Shown piece by piece: positions 7,049 through 14,615 of a DNA stretch of 18,819 nt. This stretch comes from Planctomycetota bacterium (GTDB lineage: Bacteria; Planctomycetota; Phycisphaerae; FEN-1346). A model generated the notes under the pieces. The model made no database searches. It was not told the origin of the DNA and saw nothing but the letters and a program-made list of their open reading frames with translations. The position numbers were made by a program, and so were the translations under genes. The stretch lies in assembly GCA_026386995.1 (NCBI GenBank), contig JAPLMO010000020.1, positions 1 through 18,819 of the forward strand, written 5' to 3'. How positions within the stretch are numbered: position 1 is the stretch's first letter; each line of letters starts with the position of its first letter.

Positions 7049-10000
7049 ATGAAGAGAACAAGATCGACCGTTTTGCTGGCAGCGGTATTCATGGCGCTGC
7101 TCATCCTTCAGGCGGCGCCCGCACGGGCGACGGACAGGTACTGGATCGCCGGAGGCACTGACTGGTGGAATGACCCCGCCGCCTGGAGCCTTACAAGCGG
7201 CGGCGCCGGCGGCGCCGGGCAGCCTGTGAGCGGAGACAGGGCATATCTTAACGGCCCCGGATCGGGAGATACGCTCGTTTATTACTATACTGACAATGCC
7301 CCCTTGCATTTGTATACTCTCTATTTCGACGCCATGGGTTCCAGCATGACATTATGGCAAGGTTATCTCGGTTATAACCAGTCTCTGACGGTTGACTATG
7401 AAATCCTGGGCTATACCAGCGGCACGGGCACCTTCAAGCAGACCGGCGGGTTGCACACGGTTACGAACTGGCTCACTCTCGGCAGTCAGACAAACAGCGC
7501 CACCGGCGCCTATATCCTGAGTGGTGAAGGGAGCACTCTGGCCGCCGCGAATGAGACCATCGGCTATGCCGGCACGGGCACATTCAACCAGACCGGCGGG
7601 TCGAATAATACTGTTACGAACACGCTCAGCCTCGGCGAGAGCAGTTATGGCTCCGGCGGCAAAGGCACGTATAACCTGAGCGGCACAGGAAGCACTCTGT
7701 CCGCCGCGGATGAATGGATCGGCGTCGAAGGCACTGGCACCTTCAACCAGAACGGCGGGTCGAACACTGTGACGAACACGCTCACCATCGGCGATGGCGT
7801 TTACTCTGGGGGCACGGGGACTTATAAGCTGCGCTCGGGGAGTCTGTCGACTCACGATGAAATCATAGGCGAAGCCGGCACAGGTACCTTTAATCATACC
7901 GGCGGGAGGAATACGGTTACAAACGCGCTCACCCTCGGCGGCAAATATAAGGGCCTTGTCGGCAACGGCGCGTATAACCTGAGCGGCACGGTAGAAAGCA
8001 ATCTTTCTGCTAACATTGAATACATCGGCTATGACGGTTCGGGCGCCTTCGTCCAGACCGGCGGAAGGAATACGGTTACAAGCACGCTCACTCTCGGCTA
8101 TAACTCCGGCGGCAACGGCACTTATGACCTGAGCCACACGGGGAGTCTTTCTGCCGGGGATGAATATATCGGGAACTCCGGCACCGGCGTCTTCACCCAG
8201 ACCGGCGGGAGCAATACGGTTACGAACCGCCTCACCCTCGGCGGCGGCAGCATTTATACCTCGATAGGCAACGGCACTTATAACCTGGGCGTTGCGGGGA
8301 GTCTGTCCGCCGGGGAGGAATATATCGGCGAATCCGGCAAGGGTACCTTCAACCAGACCGGCGGGACCCACACGGTTGCGAACGGGCTCACCCTCGGCGT
8401 CATCTCTAGCGGCGACGGCACTTATAACCTGAGCGTTGCAGAAAGCACTCTGTCGGCTGACCACGAGAACATAGGCTCTTTCGGCAAGGGCGCATTCAAA
8501 CAGACCGGCGGGAGGAATACAGTCACGAACGATCTCACCGTCGGCGTTAACTCAAGCGGCAACGGTACTTACGAACTGAGCGACACGGGGAGTCTCTCCG
8601 CCGCGAATGAACTCATCGGCGCGTCCGGCAAGGGCGCCTTCACCCAGACCGGCGGGAGGAATACGGTGACGGACTGGCTCTGCCTCGGCTATTACTCCGG
8701 CGCCGGCGGCATCGGCAACGGCACCTACAACCTGAGCGGCACAGTAGAAAGCAATCTTTCGGCTGACACGGAATTCATCGGCTTTGAGGGTTCGGGCACC
8801 TTCAACCAGACCGGCGGAAGGAATACGGTGACGAAAACGCTCACCCTCGGCTATTCATTTGACGCGAACGGCACCTATAACCTAGGCGGCGTTGCAGAAA
8901 GCGCTCTGTCGGCTGACTCTGAGTACATCGGCTATGGCGGCACGGGCGCCTTTAACCAGACCGGCGGGACGAACACGATCAGGTATTCGCTGGCCATCGC
9001 TTCGCACTCCGGCAGCACGGGAACGTATAACCTTTCCGGCGGGCAACTGACAGCAGGGAATATTGTCAACAACGGTGCTTTCAATCAGTCCGGAGGAACC
9101 CTGCAGGGCAACCTGACGAACAACGGCGCCTTCACCTATTCGGGGGGTATATTCTCCAGTCGTCTGATCAATAAAGGCACGGCCATCTTTAACAGAGATT
9201 TCACGGCGGGCGACGGCATGGCGAACTACACGGATGTGACCTTCTCCAGGGGACGCACCATTACCCTGAACGGATCGGGCCTCGACAATTACGGGACAAT
9301 TGTGCTGGACGGGGGCGCCCTGAACGGTTCGGGACGTCTCACCAACAACTTCGCAATGCAGGCCTACGGAACCATAGGCGGATCCGGCGGCTTCGTCAAC
9401 GCGGGGTTCCTCTACCTCTCAGGCGGTGTCGTGTTGAGCAATACCGGCCCCAATATGAACACCGGCGCGATTAACCTCAACGGCTGGAATCTCATTCTCC
9501 AGGATGCAACACTCGAGAACACGGGCGCTATCAATGTGAGTTCCGCCATTACCGGAACAGGGAGCCTTACGAACAGCTACGGTGGCGCGATCAAGGGCAG
9601 AGGCAGCATAGACACGACGCTTTCCAACTCCGGCACGCTTGCAGCAAGTGGAGGGACCTTGACCCTGAGCGGAAATGTTACGAACGGCGCGACCGGCAGA
9701 ATGGAAGCGGGCCGGGGGAATACGGTCGTGGTAACAAGGGGTCTTGCGGCGAACAACGGAACCATCGGCCTTGTCGGCGGCACTTTCGATAACAACGGCC
9801 AGACCCTGCACAACAACGGCCAGATCACGGGTTACGGGACCATAACGGCAGGCTACACAAGCCCTTTCCCCGCGATGACAATCTTGGGTATTGACAATGA
9901 CGGCATGATGACCTTCTGGGGGTCGGGGACGGAGCAGACAAATATCAATGGGGGGCCGATCACGAGCAACAACCTCATCGGTGTCGGCATCAAGGGACAG

Positions 10001-10654
10001 ACCAACCAGGCCGTGCGGTTCAATAGTGACGTGGTGAACAACGGGACCATCAAGGTCACCGACGCCACGGTGACCTTTGCCGGTTCCTTTACTAACACCG
10101 GCGCTTACATCAGCGACCCGGCACACAATTACTTCAACGACCTGACGGTCAGTCCCGGCGGATACCTCGCGGGCGGCGAGGGCGACGGGTTCTGCGTGTG
10201 CAAGAGCCTCATCAACAACAGCAGCCGCAGCACCCTCTGGGGCACGGACGAATCTCTCTTGGCGTTCTCAGGATCAGGTCCCCATGGCCTCTCCCTTGCA
10301 GGCGCCGACCTGGGAGCGACCATGGCAGGTTATGTAGACAACTTCGCATGGGGAACACTCAGTATTGAAGGCTCTGTCTCCCTCTCGGACGGCAACGCAA
10401 CATCGGGGGGCGCCCAATACGTGGATGCAATCCTCGGCGTTGCGCTCGACGGCGGCACAGTCACCAACGTCACCGGCAACGGTTTCAACATCTATTACCT
10501 CGCCTCGGCGCAGGATAACGGATACCTGAAAGGGCTGACCTACAGCCTGTCCGATGGAGGGCGCCTCATCCCCGTACCCGATCCCCCAACGATGTGGCTC
10601 ATAGGGTCGGGGCTGGCAGGACTCTTTGGCATGAGACGCAGATTCATGAAATAA
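7049..10654 (+). CDS. Large secreted beta-repeat protein with PEP-CTERM sorting signal
   Basis: This 1201-residue protein should be exported and handled at its C terminus by an exosortase, placing it at the cell surface or in the extracellular matrix. A signal peptide covers 1-27 (LLAAVFMALLILQAAPARA). An N-terminal head (DRYWIAGGTDWWNDPAAWS) precedes eleven copies of a 44-48-residue unit over about 117-670. The unit has a core such as GTGTFNQTGGRNTVTNTLTLG and a partner half such as GTYNLSGTGSLSA. This resembles the T5SS/PEP-CTERM-associated repeat family and predicts a beta-solenoid. Looser Asn/Gly-rich strands follow. The C terminus has VPDP (a variant of VPEP), then WLIGSGLAGLFGM and RRR. 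The ATG at 7049 has AAGGAG eight bases before it. Transcription is probably sigma-54 dependent. Codon use looks less GC-rich than in flanking genes, which suggests transfer. The ligand is unknown, and no exosortase is nearby. Confidence 0.9.
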   Translation: MKRTRSTVLLAAVFMALLILQAAPARATDRYWIAGGTDWWNDPAAWSLTSGGAGGAGQPVSGDRAYLNGPGSGDTLVYYYTDNAPLHLYTLYFDAMGSSMTLWQGYLGYNQSLTVDYEILGYTSGTGTFKQTGGLHTVTNWLTLGSQTNSATGAYILSGEGSTLAAANETIGYAGTGTFNQTGGSNNTVTNTLSLGESSYGSGGKGTYNLSGTGSTLSAADEWIGVEGTGTFNQNGGSNTVTNTLTIGDGVYSGGTGTYKLRSGSLSTHDEIIGEAGTGTFNHTGGRNTVTNALTLGGKYKGLVGNGAYNLSGTVESNLSANIEYIGYDGSGAFVQTGGRNTVTSTLTLGYNSGGNGTYDLSHTGSLSAGDEYIGNSGTGVFTQTGGSNTVTNRLTLGGGSIYTSIGNGTYNLGVAGSLSAGEEYIGESGKGTFNQTGGTHTVANGLTLGVISSGDGTYNLSVAESTLSADHENIGSFGKGAFKQTGGRNTVTNDLTVGVNSSGNGTYELSDTGSLSAANELIGASGKGAFTQTGGRNTVTDWLCLGYYSGAGGIGNGTYNLSGTVESNLSADTEFIGFEGSGTFNQTGGRNTVTKTLTLGYSFDANGTYNLGGVAESALSADSEYIGYGGTGAFNQTGGTNTIRYSLAIASHSGSTGTYNLSGGQLTAGNIVNNGAFNQSGGTLQGNLTNNGAFTYSGGIFSSRLINKGTAIFNRDFTAGDGMANYTDVTFSRGRTITLNGSGLDNYGTIVLDGGALNGSGRLTNNFAMQAYGTIGGSGGFVNAGFLYLSGGVVLSNTGPNMNTGAINLNGWNLILQDATLENTGAINVSSAITGTGSLTNSYGGAIKGRGSIDTTLSNSGTLAASGGTLTLSGNVTNGATGRMEAGRGNTVVVTRGLAANNGTIGLVGGTFDNNGQTLHNNGQITGYGTITAGYTSPFPAMTILGIDNDGMMTFWGSGTEQTNINGGPITSNNLIGVGIKGQTNQAVRFNSDVVNNGTIKVTDATVTFAGSFTNTGAYISDPAHNYFNDLTVSPGGYLAGGEGDGFCVCKSLINNSSRSTLWGTDESLLAFSGSGPHGLSLAGADLGATMAGYVDNFAWGTLSIEGSVSLSDGNATSGGAQYVDAILGVALDGGTVTNVTGNGFNIYYLASAQDNGYLKGLTYSLSDGGRLIPVPDPPTMWLIGSGLAGLFGMRRRFMK
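7397..9058 (+). repeat. Eleven-unit internal coding repeat
   Basis: Units of about 132-144 bp repeat eleven times in frame. Each contains a near-constant CAGACCGGCGGG block (encoding QTGG), followed by an AA-rich segment encoding NTVTN and a CTCACCCTCGGC-type block. The units differ at many synonymous and some coding positions, so the expansion is not very recent. Unit length varies by a few residues in the loop after TLG. The repeats make an open mirror frame on the minus strand (7352-8464) that should not be read as a gene. Confidence 0.85.
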
Positions 10655-10719
10655 CAGGTTCCGGGCCTTGTCTACGCTCGTGACCATTCAGGACGAACGG
10701 GGGGGGAGGGTTTGGCGCG

Positions 10720-10860
10720 CCCGTTTTCCTGGGAGTTGCCCAGGGCTGTTACGTCATGGCCCTTCGGGCCGGAGGAGATTCTTCGGCCGCGCCGACGGGG
10801 ACCTCGGCAGCCAGAAGGGCCGAAACGTAACAGCCTGGGGCAACGCCCCAGGTAACGGCA
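10720..10860. repeat. Long imperfect inverted-repeat element
   Basis: The left arm at 10728-10764 (CCTGGGAGTTGCCCAGG, GCTGTTACGT, GGCCCTT) pairs with the right arm at 10815-10852 (AAGGGCC, ACGTAACAGC, CTGGGGCAACGCCCCAG). Each arm carries its own small hairpin around the TTGCC/GGCAA core. The match continues weakly outward (CCGTTTTCC against GGTAACGG). The roughly 50-nt centre holds GGAGATTCTTCGG, similar to the inner arms of the 4162-4252 element. No transposase frame is present, so this is a non-autonomous palindromic repeat. Confidence 0.8.
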
Positions 10861-10977
10861 AACCATCCCCTCTCTTCCCAATCCGTTCGCCCTGAAAGGG
10901 CGCCACGACTTGATCCTTTTAGAGCCTGTCCGAGGAACCCTGAGCGGTTTGAGATTGCGTGGTTACTCCATCGGATG

Positions 10978-11005
10978 GCGCGGCAGGTCCGTAGACCCGC
11001 CGCGC
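10978..11005. repeat. GCGCGGCGGGTC-type palindrome
   Basis: GCGCGGCAGGTC and GACCCGCCGCGC form a 12-bp stem with one mismatch around the loop CGTA. It lies 32 nt beyond the stop of the glycyl radical enzyme gene, where it could also act as its 3' hairpin. It belongs with the palindromes at 578-609 and 6363-6388. Confidence 0.75.
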
Positions 11006-11037
11006 ACGTGCTGGATTCTCGGCAGTCTCAGGCAGCG

Positions 11038-13398
11038 TTACGTAATCGCCTGGTGCTCCGTCCGCGAGATGATCTCGTCCTGGAGTTCCCGCGAGATGTC
11101 GCAGAAGTAATCGCTGTACCCCGCGACGCGGACGATGAGGTCGCGGTGCGAATCTGGCTCGGCCTGGGCCTGGCGGAGCGTCTCGGCACGCACGACGTTG
11201 AACTGGACGTGGTGTCCGTTCATCCGGAAGTACCCCCGGACCATGCCGGCGAGTTTCTCGATGCTGTCCTCGTCGGCCATGAGGGCCGGCGTGAACTTCA
11301 TGTTGAGGAGCGCCCCGCCGGTCTTCAAGTGGTCCATCTTGGCCGCGGATTTAAAGACGGCCGTCGGCCCCTGCCGGTCGGCGCCCTGCACGGGCGAGAT
11401 GCCCTCCGACACCGGGAGGCCCGCCTTCCGCCCATCGGGCATGGCCCCCGTGACCGAGCCGAAGTAGATGTGGCAGGTGGTCGGAAGCATCTCGATGCGA
11501 TAGTGGCCGCCCTTTAGGTTCGGCCGCCCATCCACTTCCTCCAAGAGGACGTTGAACGCGCGGACCGCCAGGCCGTCGGCGTAATCGTCGTCGTTGCCGT
11601 ACTTGCGGGTCCGGTTGATGAGGCGCCGGCGGAGGACCTCGGCGCCCTGGAAATCGGCGTCGAGAATTTCTATAAGGTCCGCCAGGCCCGTTTTCTTCTC
11701 ATCGAAGACCGCCTGCCTGACGGCCGCCAGGCAGTCCGCCAGACTCCCGATGCCGACGAACTGGATGTACGAGTTGTTGTACCGCGCCCCGCCCGCGTTG
11801 TAGTCCTTCCCCTTGCGGATGCAGTCGTCGGTGATGACCGAGAGGAAGGGCGCGGGCATCGTCTCGGTGTACATCCGCTCGATGGTGTCGTTGCCGGCGA
11901 ACTTGATCTCGATAAAGTGGTGGAGTTGCCGGCGGAAGGCCGCGAACAGATCGTCGAACGTGGCGAGCGACTGCGGCGCGCCCGTGCGCGGACCAAGTTG
12001 CCTGCCCGTGCGCGGGTCCAGGCCGTCGTGCAGCGCCAGTTCCAGCACCTTGACGAGGTTAAAGTACCCCGTGAGGATGTACGCCTCCTTGCCGAACGCG
12101 CCCGTCTCGACGCAACCGCTGCACCCGCCGGCGCGGGCGTCCTCAAGGGTCTTGCCCTGCCTGAGTTGCTCGGCGACGACCGCATCGGCGTTAAAGAGCG
12201 ACGGAAAGCCGTACCCCTTGCGGATGACGCGGAGGGCGTGCTTCAGCAGTTCATCTGGCGTCGCTCGCGCGAGTTGGATGTTGCTGCTCGGCTGGAGTAG
12301 GTGCATCTCGTCGATGATATCGAGCAAGAGGTGCGAGACCTCGTTTGAGCCGTCGCTGCCGTCTGCCAGCATGCCGCCGATGTTGATGTTGGCGAAGTCG
12401 GTGTACGTGCCGCTCTCGGCCGCCGTCACGCCGACCTTGGGCGGGGCGGGGTGGTTGTTGAACTTGATGAAGAACGCCTCCAGCAGTTCCCGCGCTGACG
12501 CGGCCGTCAGCGTCCCATCCGCCAAGCCCTTGCGGTAGAAGGGCAGAAGGTGCTGGTCCAGGTGGCCGGGGCAGAACGAGTCCCAGCCGTTCAGTTCCGT
12601 TATGACCGCCAGGTGGCAGAACCAGTATGCCTGGAGTGCCTCGTGGAAATCGCGCGGCGCGTGGGCCGGCACGTGCGTACAGGCGTCGGCGATCTTTTCA
12701 AGTTCCCGCTTGCGCGCGGCATCGCTTTCGCGCGCGGCCTGCTCGCGGGCCAGCGCGGCGTGGCGCGCGGCAAAAAGGATGACGGCGTCGCACGAGATGT
12801 CCATGCCGAGCAGTTGCTCGCGTTTGGCGGGGGCCTCTGGGTCGCCGGTGTCGAGGGCCGCCAGGGCCTGGGCGATGTCGCGCTTAAAGTCCAGCATTCC
12901 CTTGCGGTAAATCTTATCGTCGAGGACGGTGTGGCCGGGGGCACGCTGCTCCATGAACTCCGTAAAGATGCCGGCATCGTATGCGGCCCGCCACTCGTCG
13001 GTCATGGCCGCGAACAGCCGATCGCGCATGCTGCGGCCGCGCCAGTAGGGGATGACCTTGTCGCGGTAAACCTTTACGCACTCCTCCGAGATGGCGTAAC
13101 TGGTCTTGGGGCGCGAGTTCAGGATGCGGAGGTCTTCGAGGCTGTGGCAGGTGAGTTCCGGATACGTGGGCGTTGCCTTCGGCCGCGGGCCGCGCTCGCC
13201 CACGATGAGTTCGCCCCGGCCCAGGTGCATCGCCTTGTGCTCGCACAGATGGAGGAAGCATCTGGCCCGCATGATGGGGACCGAGAACTTGCCCTCGTTG
13301 GCCTGGTAGAAGTCCGTGACGAGGACGGCCCGCTCCTCGGCGATTGAAGGCCGGGCATCGAGGCTTTCCTGCCGCAACCTGGCTGTTCGTTCGGTCAT
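11038..13398 (-). CDS. hypD: Glycyl radical enzyme, probably trans-4-hydroxyproline dehydratase
   Basis: This is a 786-residue glycyl radical enzyme. The thiyl-radical site is GCVE (C429, E431) and the radical glycine is G760 in RVAGYSDYF near the C terminus. The C-x-E pattern puts it among the dehydratase/lyase members and not true pyruvate formate-lyases. Residues I recall lining the Clostridioides difficile HypD site keep their spacing: F148, H156, D273, S329, F335, C429, E431, Y445, T640 and G760 (F152, H160, D278, S334, F340, C434, E436, Y450, T645 and G765 there). The predicted reaction is dehydration of trans-4-hydroxy-L-proline to pyrroline-5-carboxylate, in the cytoplasm and without oxygen. 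The activase lies upstream in the same operon. The ribosome binding site is weak (GTAGGAAC before ATG). The family is certain; the HypD assignment is moderate, because close paralogues act on other hydroxyprolines. Confidence 0.75.
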   Translation of the reverse strand: MTERTARLRQESLDARPSIAEERAVLVTDFYQANEGKFSVPIMRARCFLHLCEHKAMHLGRGELIVGERGPRPKATPTYPELTCHSLEDLRILNSRPKTSYAISEECVKVYRDKVIPYWRGRSMRDRLFAAMTDEWRAAYDAGIFTEFMEQRAPGHTVLDDKIYRKGMLDFKRDIAQALAALDTGDPEAPAKREQLLGMDISCDAVILFAARHAALAREQAARESDAARKRELEKIADACTHVPAHAPRDFHEALQAYWFCHLAVITELNGWDSFCPGHLDQHLLPFYRKGLADGTLTAASARELLEAFFIKFNNHPAPPKVGVTAAESGTYTDFANINIGGMLADGSDGSNEVSHLLLDIIDEMHLLQPSSNIQLARATPDELLKHALRVIRKGYGFPSLFNADAVVAEQLRQGKTLEDARAGGCSGCVETGAFGKEAYILTGYFNLVKVLELALHDGLDPRTGRQLGPRTGAPQSLATFDDLFAAFRRQLHHFIEIKFAGNDTIERMYTETMPAPFLSVITDDCIRKGKDYNAGGARYNNSYIQFVGIGSLADCLAAVRQAVFDEKKTGLADLIEILDADFQGAEVLRRRLINRTRKYGNDDDYADGLAVRAFNVLLEEVDGRPNLKGGHYRIEMLPTTCHIYFGSVTGAMPDGRKAGLPVSEGISPVQGADRQGPTAVFKSAAKMDHLKTGGALLNMKFTPALMADEDSIEKLAGMVRGYFRMNGHHVQFNVVRAETLRQAQAEPDSHRDLIVRVAGYSDYFCDISRELQDEIISRTEHQAIT

Positions 13399-13402
13399 GT
13401 TC

Positions 13403-13423
13403 CTACCCGCCTACCTTCACATT
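13403..13423 (-). pseudogene. Duplicate of the last codons and stop of the activase
   Basis: Read on the minus strand, these 21 nt encode N-V-K-V-G-G-stop, the same as the true activase end at 13574-13594. Eighteen of 21 bases agree and all three differences are at third codon positions. The copy ends five bases before the start codon of the glycyl radical enzyme, and GTAGG at its end provides the weak ribosome binding site. It may be left from a second activase copy, or from a duplication formed when repeats entered the gap. Confidence 0.6.
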
Positions 13424-13429
13424 CGATGT

Positions 13430-13502
13430 CGCGCGGTGGGCAGTCTTGCCCACCGCGCGTACGAGGCCGCATCTGCGCGGCGGGCAAGACTGCCCGCCGC
13501 GC
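13430..13502. repeat. Paired palindromes, second copy of the 4088-4117 type
   Basis: Positions 13430-13459 are identical to 4088-4117 (13-bp stem, loop GTCT). After 15 nt a second palindrome at 13475-13502 has a 12-bp stem built on GCGCGGCGGGCA with loop AGAC, the complement of the first loop. The two therefore form an inverted pair, as in bacterial interspersed mosaic elements. They lie between the activase and the glycyl radical enzyme. Confidence 0.85.
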
Positions 13503-13576
13503 GACTCTAGGAACTCCCTGCCCGCCGCGCGACTCTAGGAACTCCCTGCCCGCCGCGCGACTCTAAGAATTCCCTA
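13493..13576. repeat. Three tandem 28-bp repeats
   Basis: Units 13493-13520, 13521-13548 and 13549-13576 each run from CCCGCCGCGCGACTCTAG to the CCCTG end. The first two are identical. The third differs at three positions and its last three bases are the complement of the activase stop codon. There are no spacers between units, so it is not a CRISPR array. The first unit overlaps the right arm of the palindrome at 13475-13502, suggesting the array grew by slippage from that repeat. Confidence 0.88.
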
Positions 13577-14536
13577 TCCGCCTACCTTGACGTTGAGGCC
13601 GAAGCCCCGGAATCTTGCCGCCACGGCCTCCATGCGCTCGGCCGAGGGCGGGGCGATCTTCTCCAGCCGGTACGGCCTGCCTACCCGCGAGGATTTATAC
13701 GCTCCCGCCTCGTGATAAGGCAAGACGTTAACCTGCCGCACGCCCGGCGTGGCGGCGGCAAAGCGGGCCAGCGCATCCAGTTGCTCGGCGCTATCGTTAA
13801 AGCCCGGAATGATCGGCACGCGGACCCAGATGTTGGAGTGGATGCGCCCCAGTGCCCGGAGGTTCTCCAGGATGGAGACGTTCGAGGCGCCGGTGTACCG
13901 CGCGTGGCGGGCCTCGTCCATGAACTTCAGGTCGTAGAGAAACAGGTCCGCCAGCGGCGCAACGGCCAGGAGGTCTTCGCGTGGCGCGAAGCCGCAGGTA
14001 TCGACGGTCGTGTGGATGCCTGCCGCGCGGCAGTCCCGCAGGAGGGCCGCCAGGAACTTCGGCTGAAGGAGCGGCTCGCCGCCTGAGAAGGTCGCGCCGC
14101 CGCCGGACTCTTCGTAAAACACGCGGTCCTTCAGGACCTCGGCCATGACCTCCGCCACGCTCATCCGCCGGCCGACCATCTGGCGAGCGCCCGTCGGGCA
14201 TGCCTCGACGCACGCCCCGCACCGCGTGCAGCGCATGGGCGGCTCCCCCGAAAAAGGTGTCAGGCACCCTTTTTCAGGACCGTGCGGCTTTGTGGGCATT
14301 TCAGCGCTTTCCAAAAAAAGGTGCCTGACACCTTTTTCGGGGCACGCCGCGCGGCACTCGCCGCACTGCATACAGCGGCCGTCGATGATGACGATCTCGG
14401 GGCCGGGCGCGCGGCTCTCGGGATTGTGGCACCACCAGCAGTCCAGCGGGCACCCTTTCAGGAACACCGTGGTGCGGATGCCCGGACCGTCGTGGATGGC
14501 GTACCGCTGGATGTTGAAAACAAGACCGCTTTCCAT
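13574..14536 (-). CDS. hypE: Glycyl radical enzyme activase (radical SAM), partner of the downstream enzyme
   Basis: This activase uses S-adenosylmethionine and a [4Fe-4S] cluster to place the glycyl radical on its partner. The radical SAM motif is C29-x3-C33-x2-C36 (GCPLDCWWC). Two ferredoxin-type clusters follow (C55, C58, C61, C65 and C103, C106, C109, C113), as in dehydratase-type activases, then SGGEPL at 151-156. The 320 residues are slightly long for the family. The extra length is residues 66-97 between the two cluster motifs, which are encoded by a palindromic repeat pair. The ATG at 14536 has AAGGGG seven bases before it. A sigma-70-like promoter lies about 45 nt upstream. The gene is first in the operon and is followed by the glycyl radical enzyme after 175 nt. 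The activase call is firm; the symbol depends on the HypD call. Confidence 0.8.
   Translation of the reverse strand: MESGLVFNIQRYAIHDGPGIRTTVFLKGCPLDCWWCHNPESRAPGPEIVIIDGRCMQCGECRAACPEKGVRHLFLESAEMPTKPHGPEKGCLTPFSGEPPMRCTRCGACVEACPTGARQMVGRRMSVAEVMAEVLKDRVFYEESGGGATFSGGEPLLQPKFLAALLRDCRAAGIHTTVDTCGFAPREDLLAVAPLADLFLYDLKFMDEARHARYTGASNVSILENLRALGRIHSNIWVRVPIIPGFNDSAEQLDALARFAAATPGVRQVNVLPYHEAGAYKSSRVGRPYRLEKIAPPSAERMEAVAARFRGFGLNVKVGG
14246..14342. repeat. GGTGTCAGGCACC inverted-repeat pair inside the activase gene
   Basis: A 23-bp arm at 14246-14268 and its exact complement at 14320-14342 enclose 51 nt. Each arm is itself a hairpin: AAAAAGGTG, a short loop, then CACC and a T-run. The structure is that of a REP/iREP pair. 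It lies wholly inside the coding sequence and keeps the frame, encoding residues about 65-97 (EKGVRHLF ... GCLTPFSG). The DNA core GTGTCAGGCA also occurs at 4147-4156. The insertion falls in the loop between two cluster-binding motifs, where extra residues should be tolerated. Confidence 0.88.
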
Positions 14537-14579
14537 ACGCGCCCCTTACAGGCCGGCCGCGCGCGGCGGCAACTGGGGT

Positions 14580-14609
14580 ATTATACACCATTTCTGGCGT
14601 GCGTGTCGC
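14580..14609 (-). promoter_or_regulatory. Sigma-70-like promoter of the activase / glycyl radical enzyme operon
   Basis: On the minus strand a perfect -10 box TATAAT (14585-14580) lies 18 bp after GCGACA (14609-14604), a four-of-six match to TTGACA. Transcription would start near 14573, about 37 nt before the ATG, with AAGGGG in the leader. No operator is obvious, apart from the palindrome pair immediately upstream. Confidence 0.6.
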
Positions 14610-14615
14610 CGCGCC

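Noticed and set aside
7352..8464. 370-residue open frame on the minus strand with apparent repeats
   Set aside because: Its repeats are the reverse reading of the eleven QTGG units of the PEP-CTERM protein, and it has no ribosome binding site or signal peptide.
11038..13398. True pyruvate formate-lyase
   Set aside because: Pyruvate formate-lyase uses two adjacent cysteines; here the site is a single Cys in GCVE, and the activase has two extra ferredoxin clusters, typical of the dehydratase group.
13493..13576. CRISPR-like direct repeats
   Set aside because: The 28-bp units are directly adjacent with no spacers and there are no cas genes; it is a tandem repeat.
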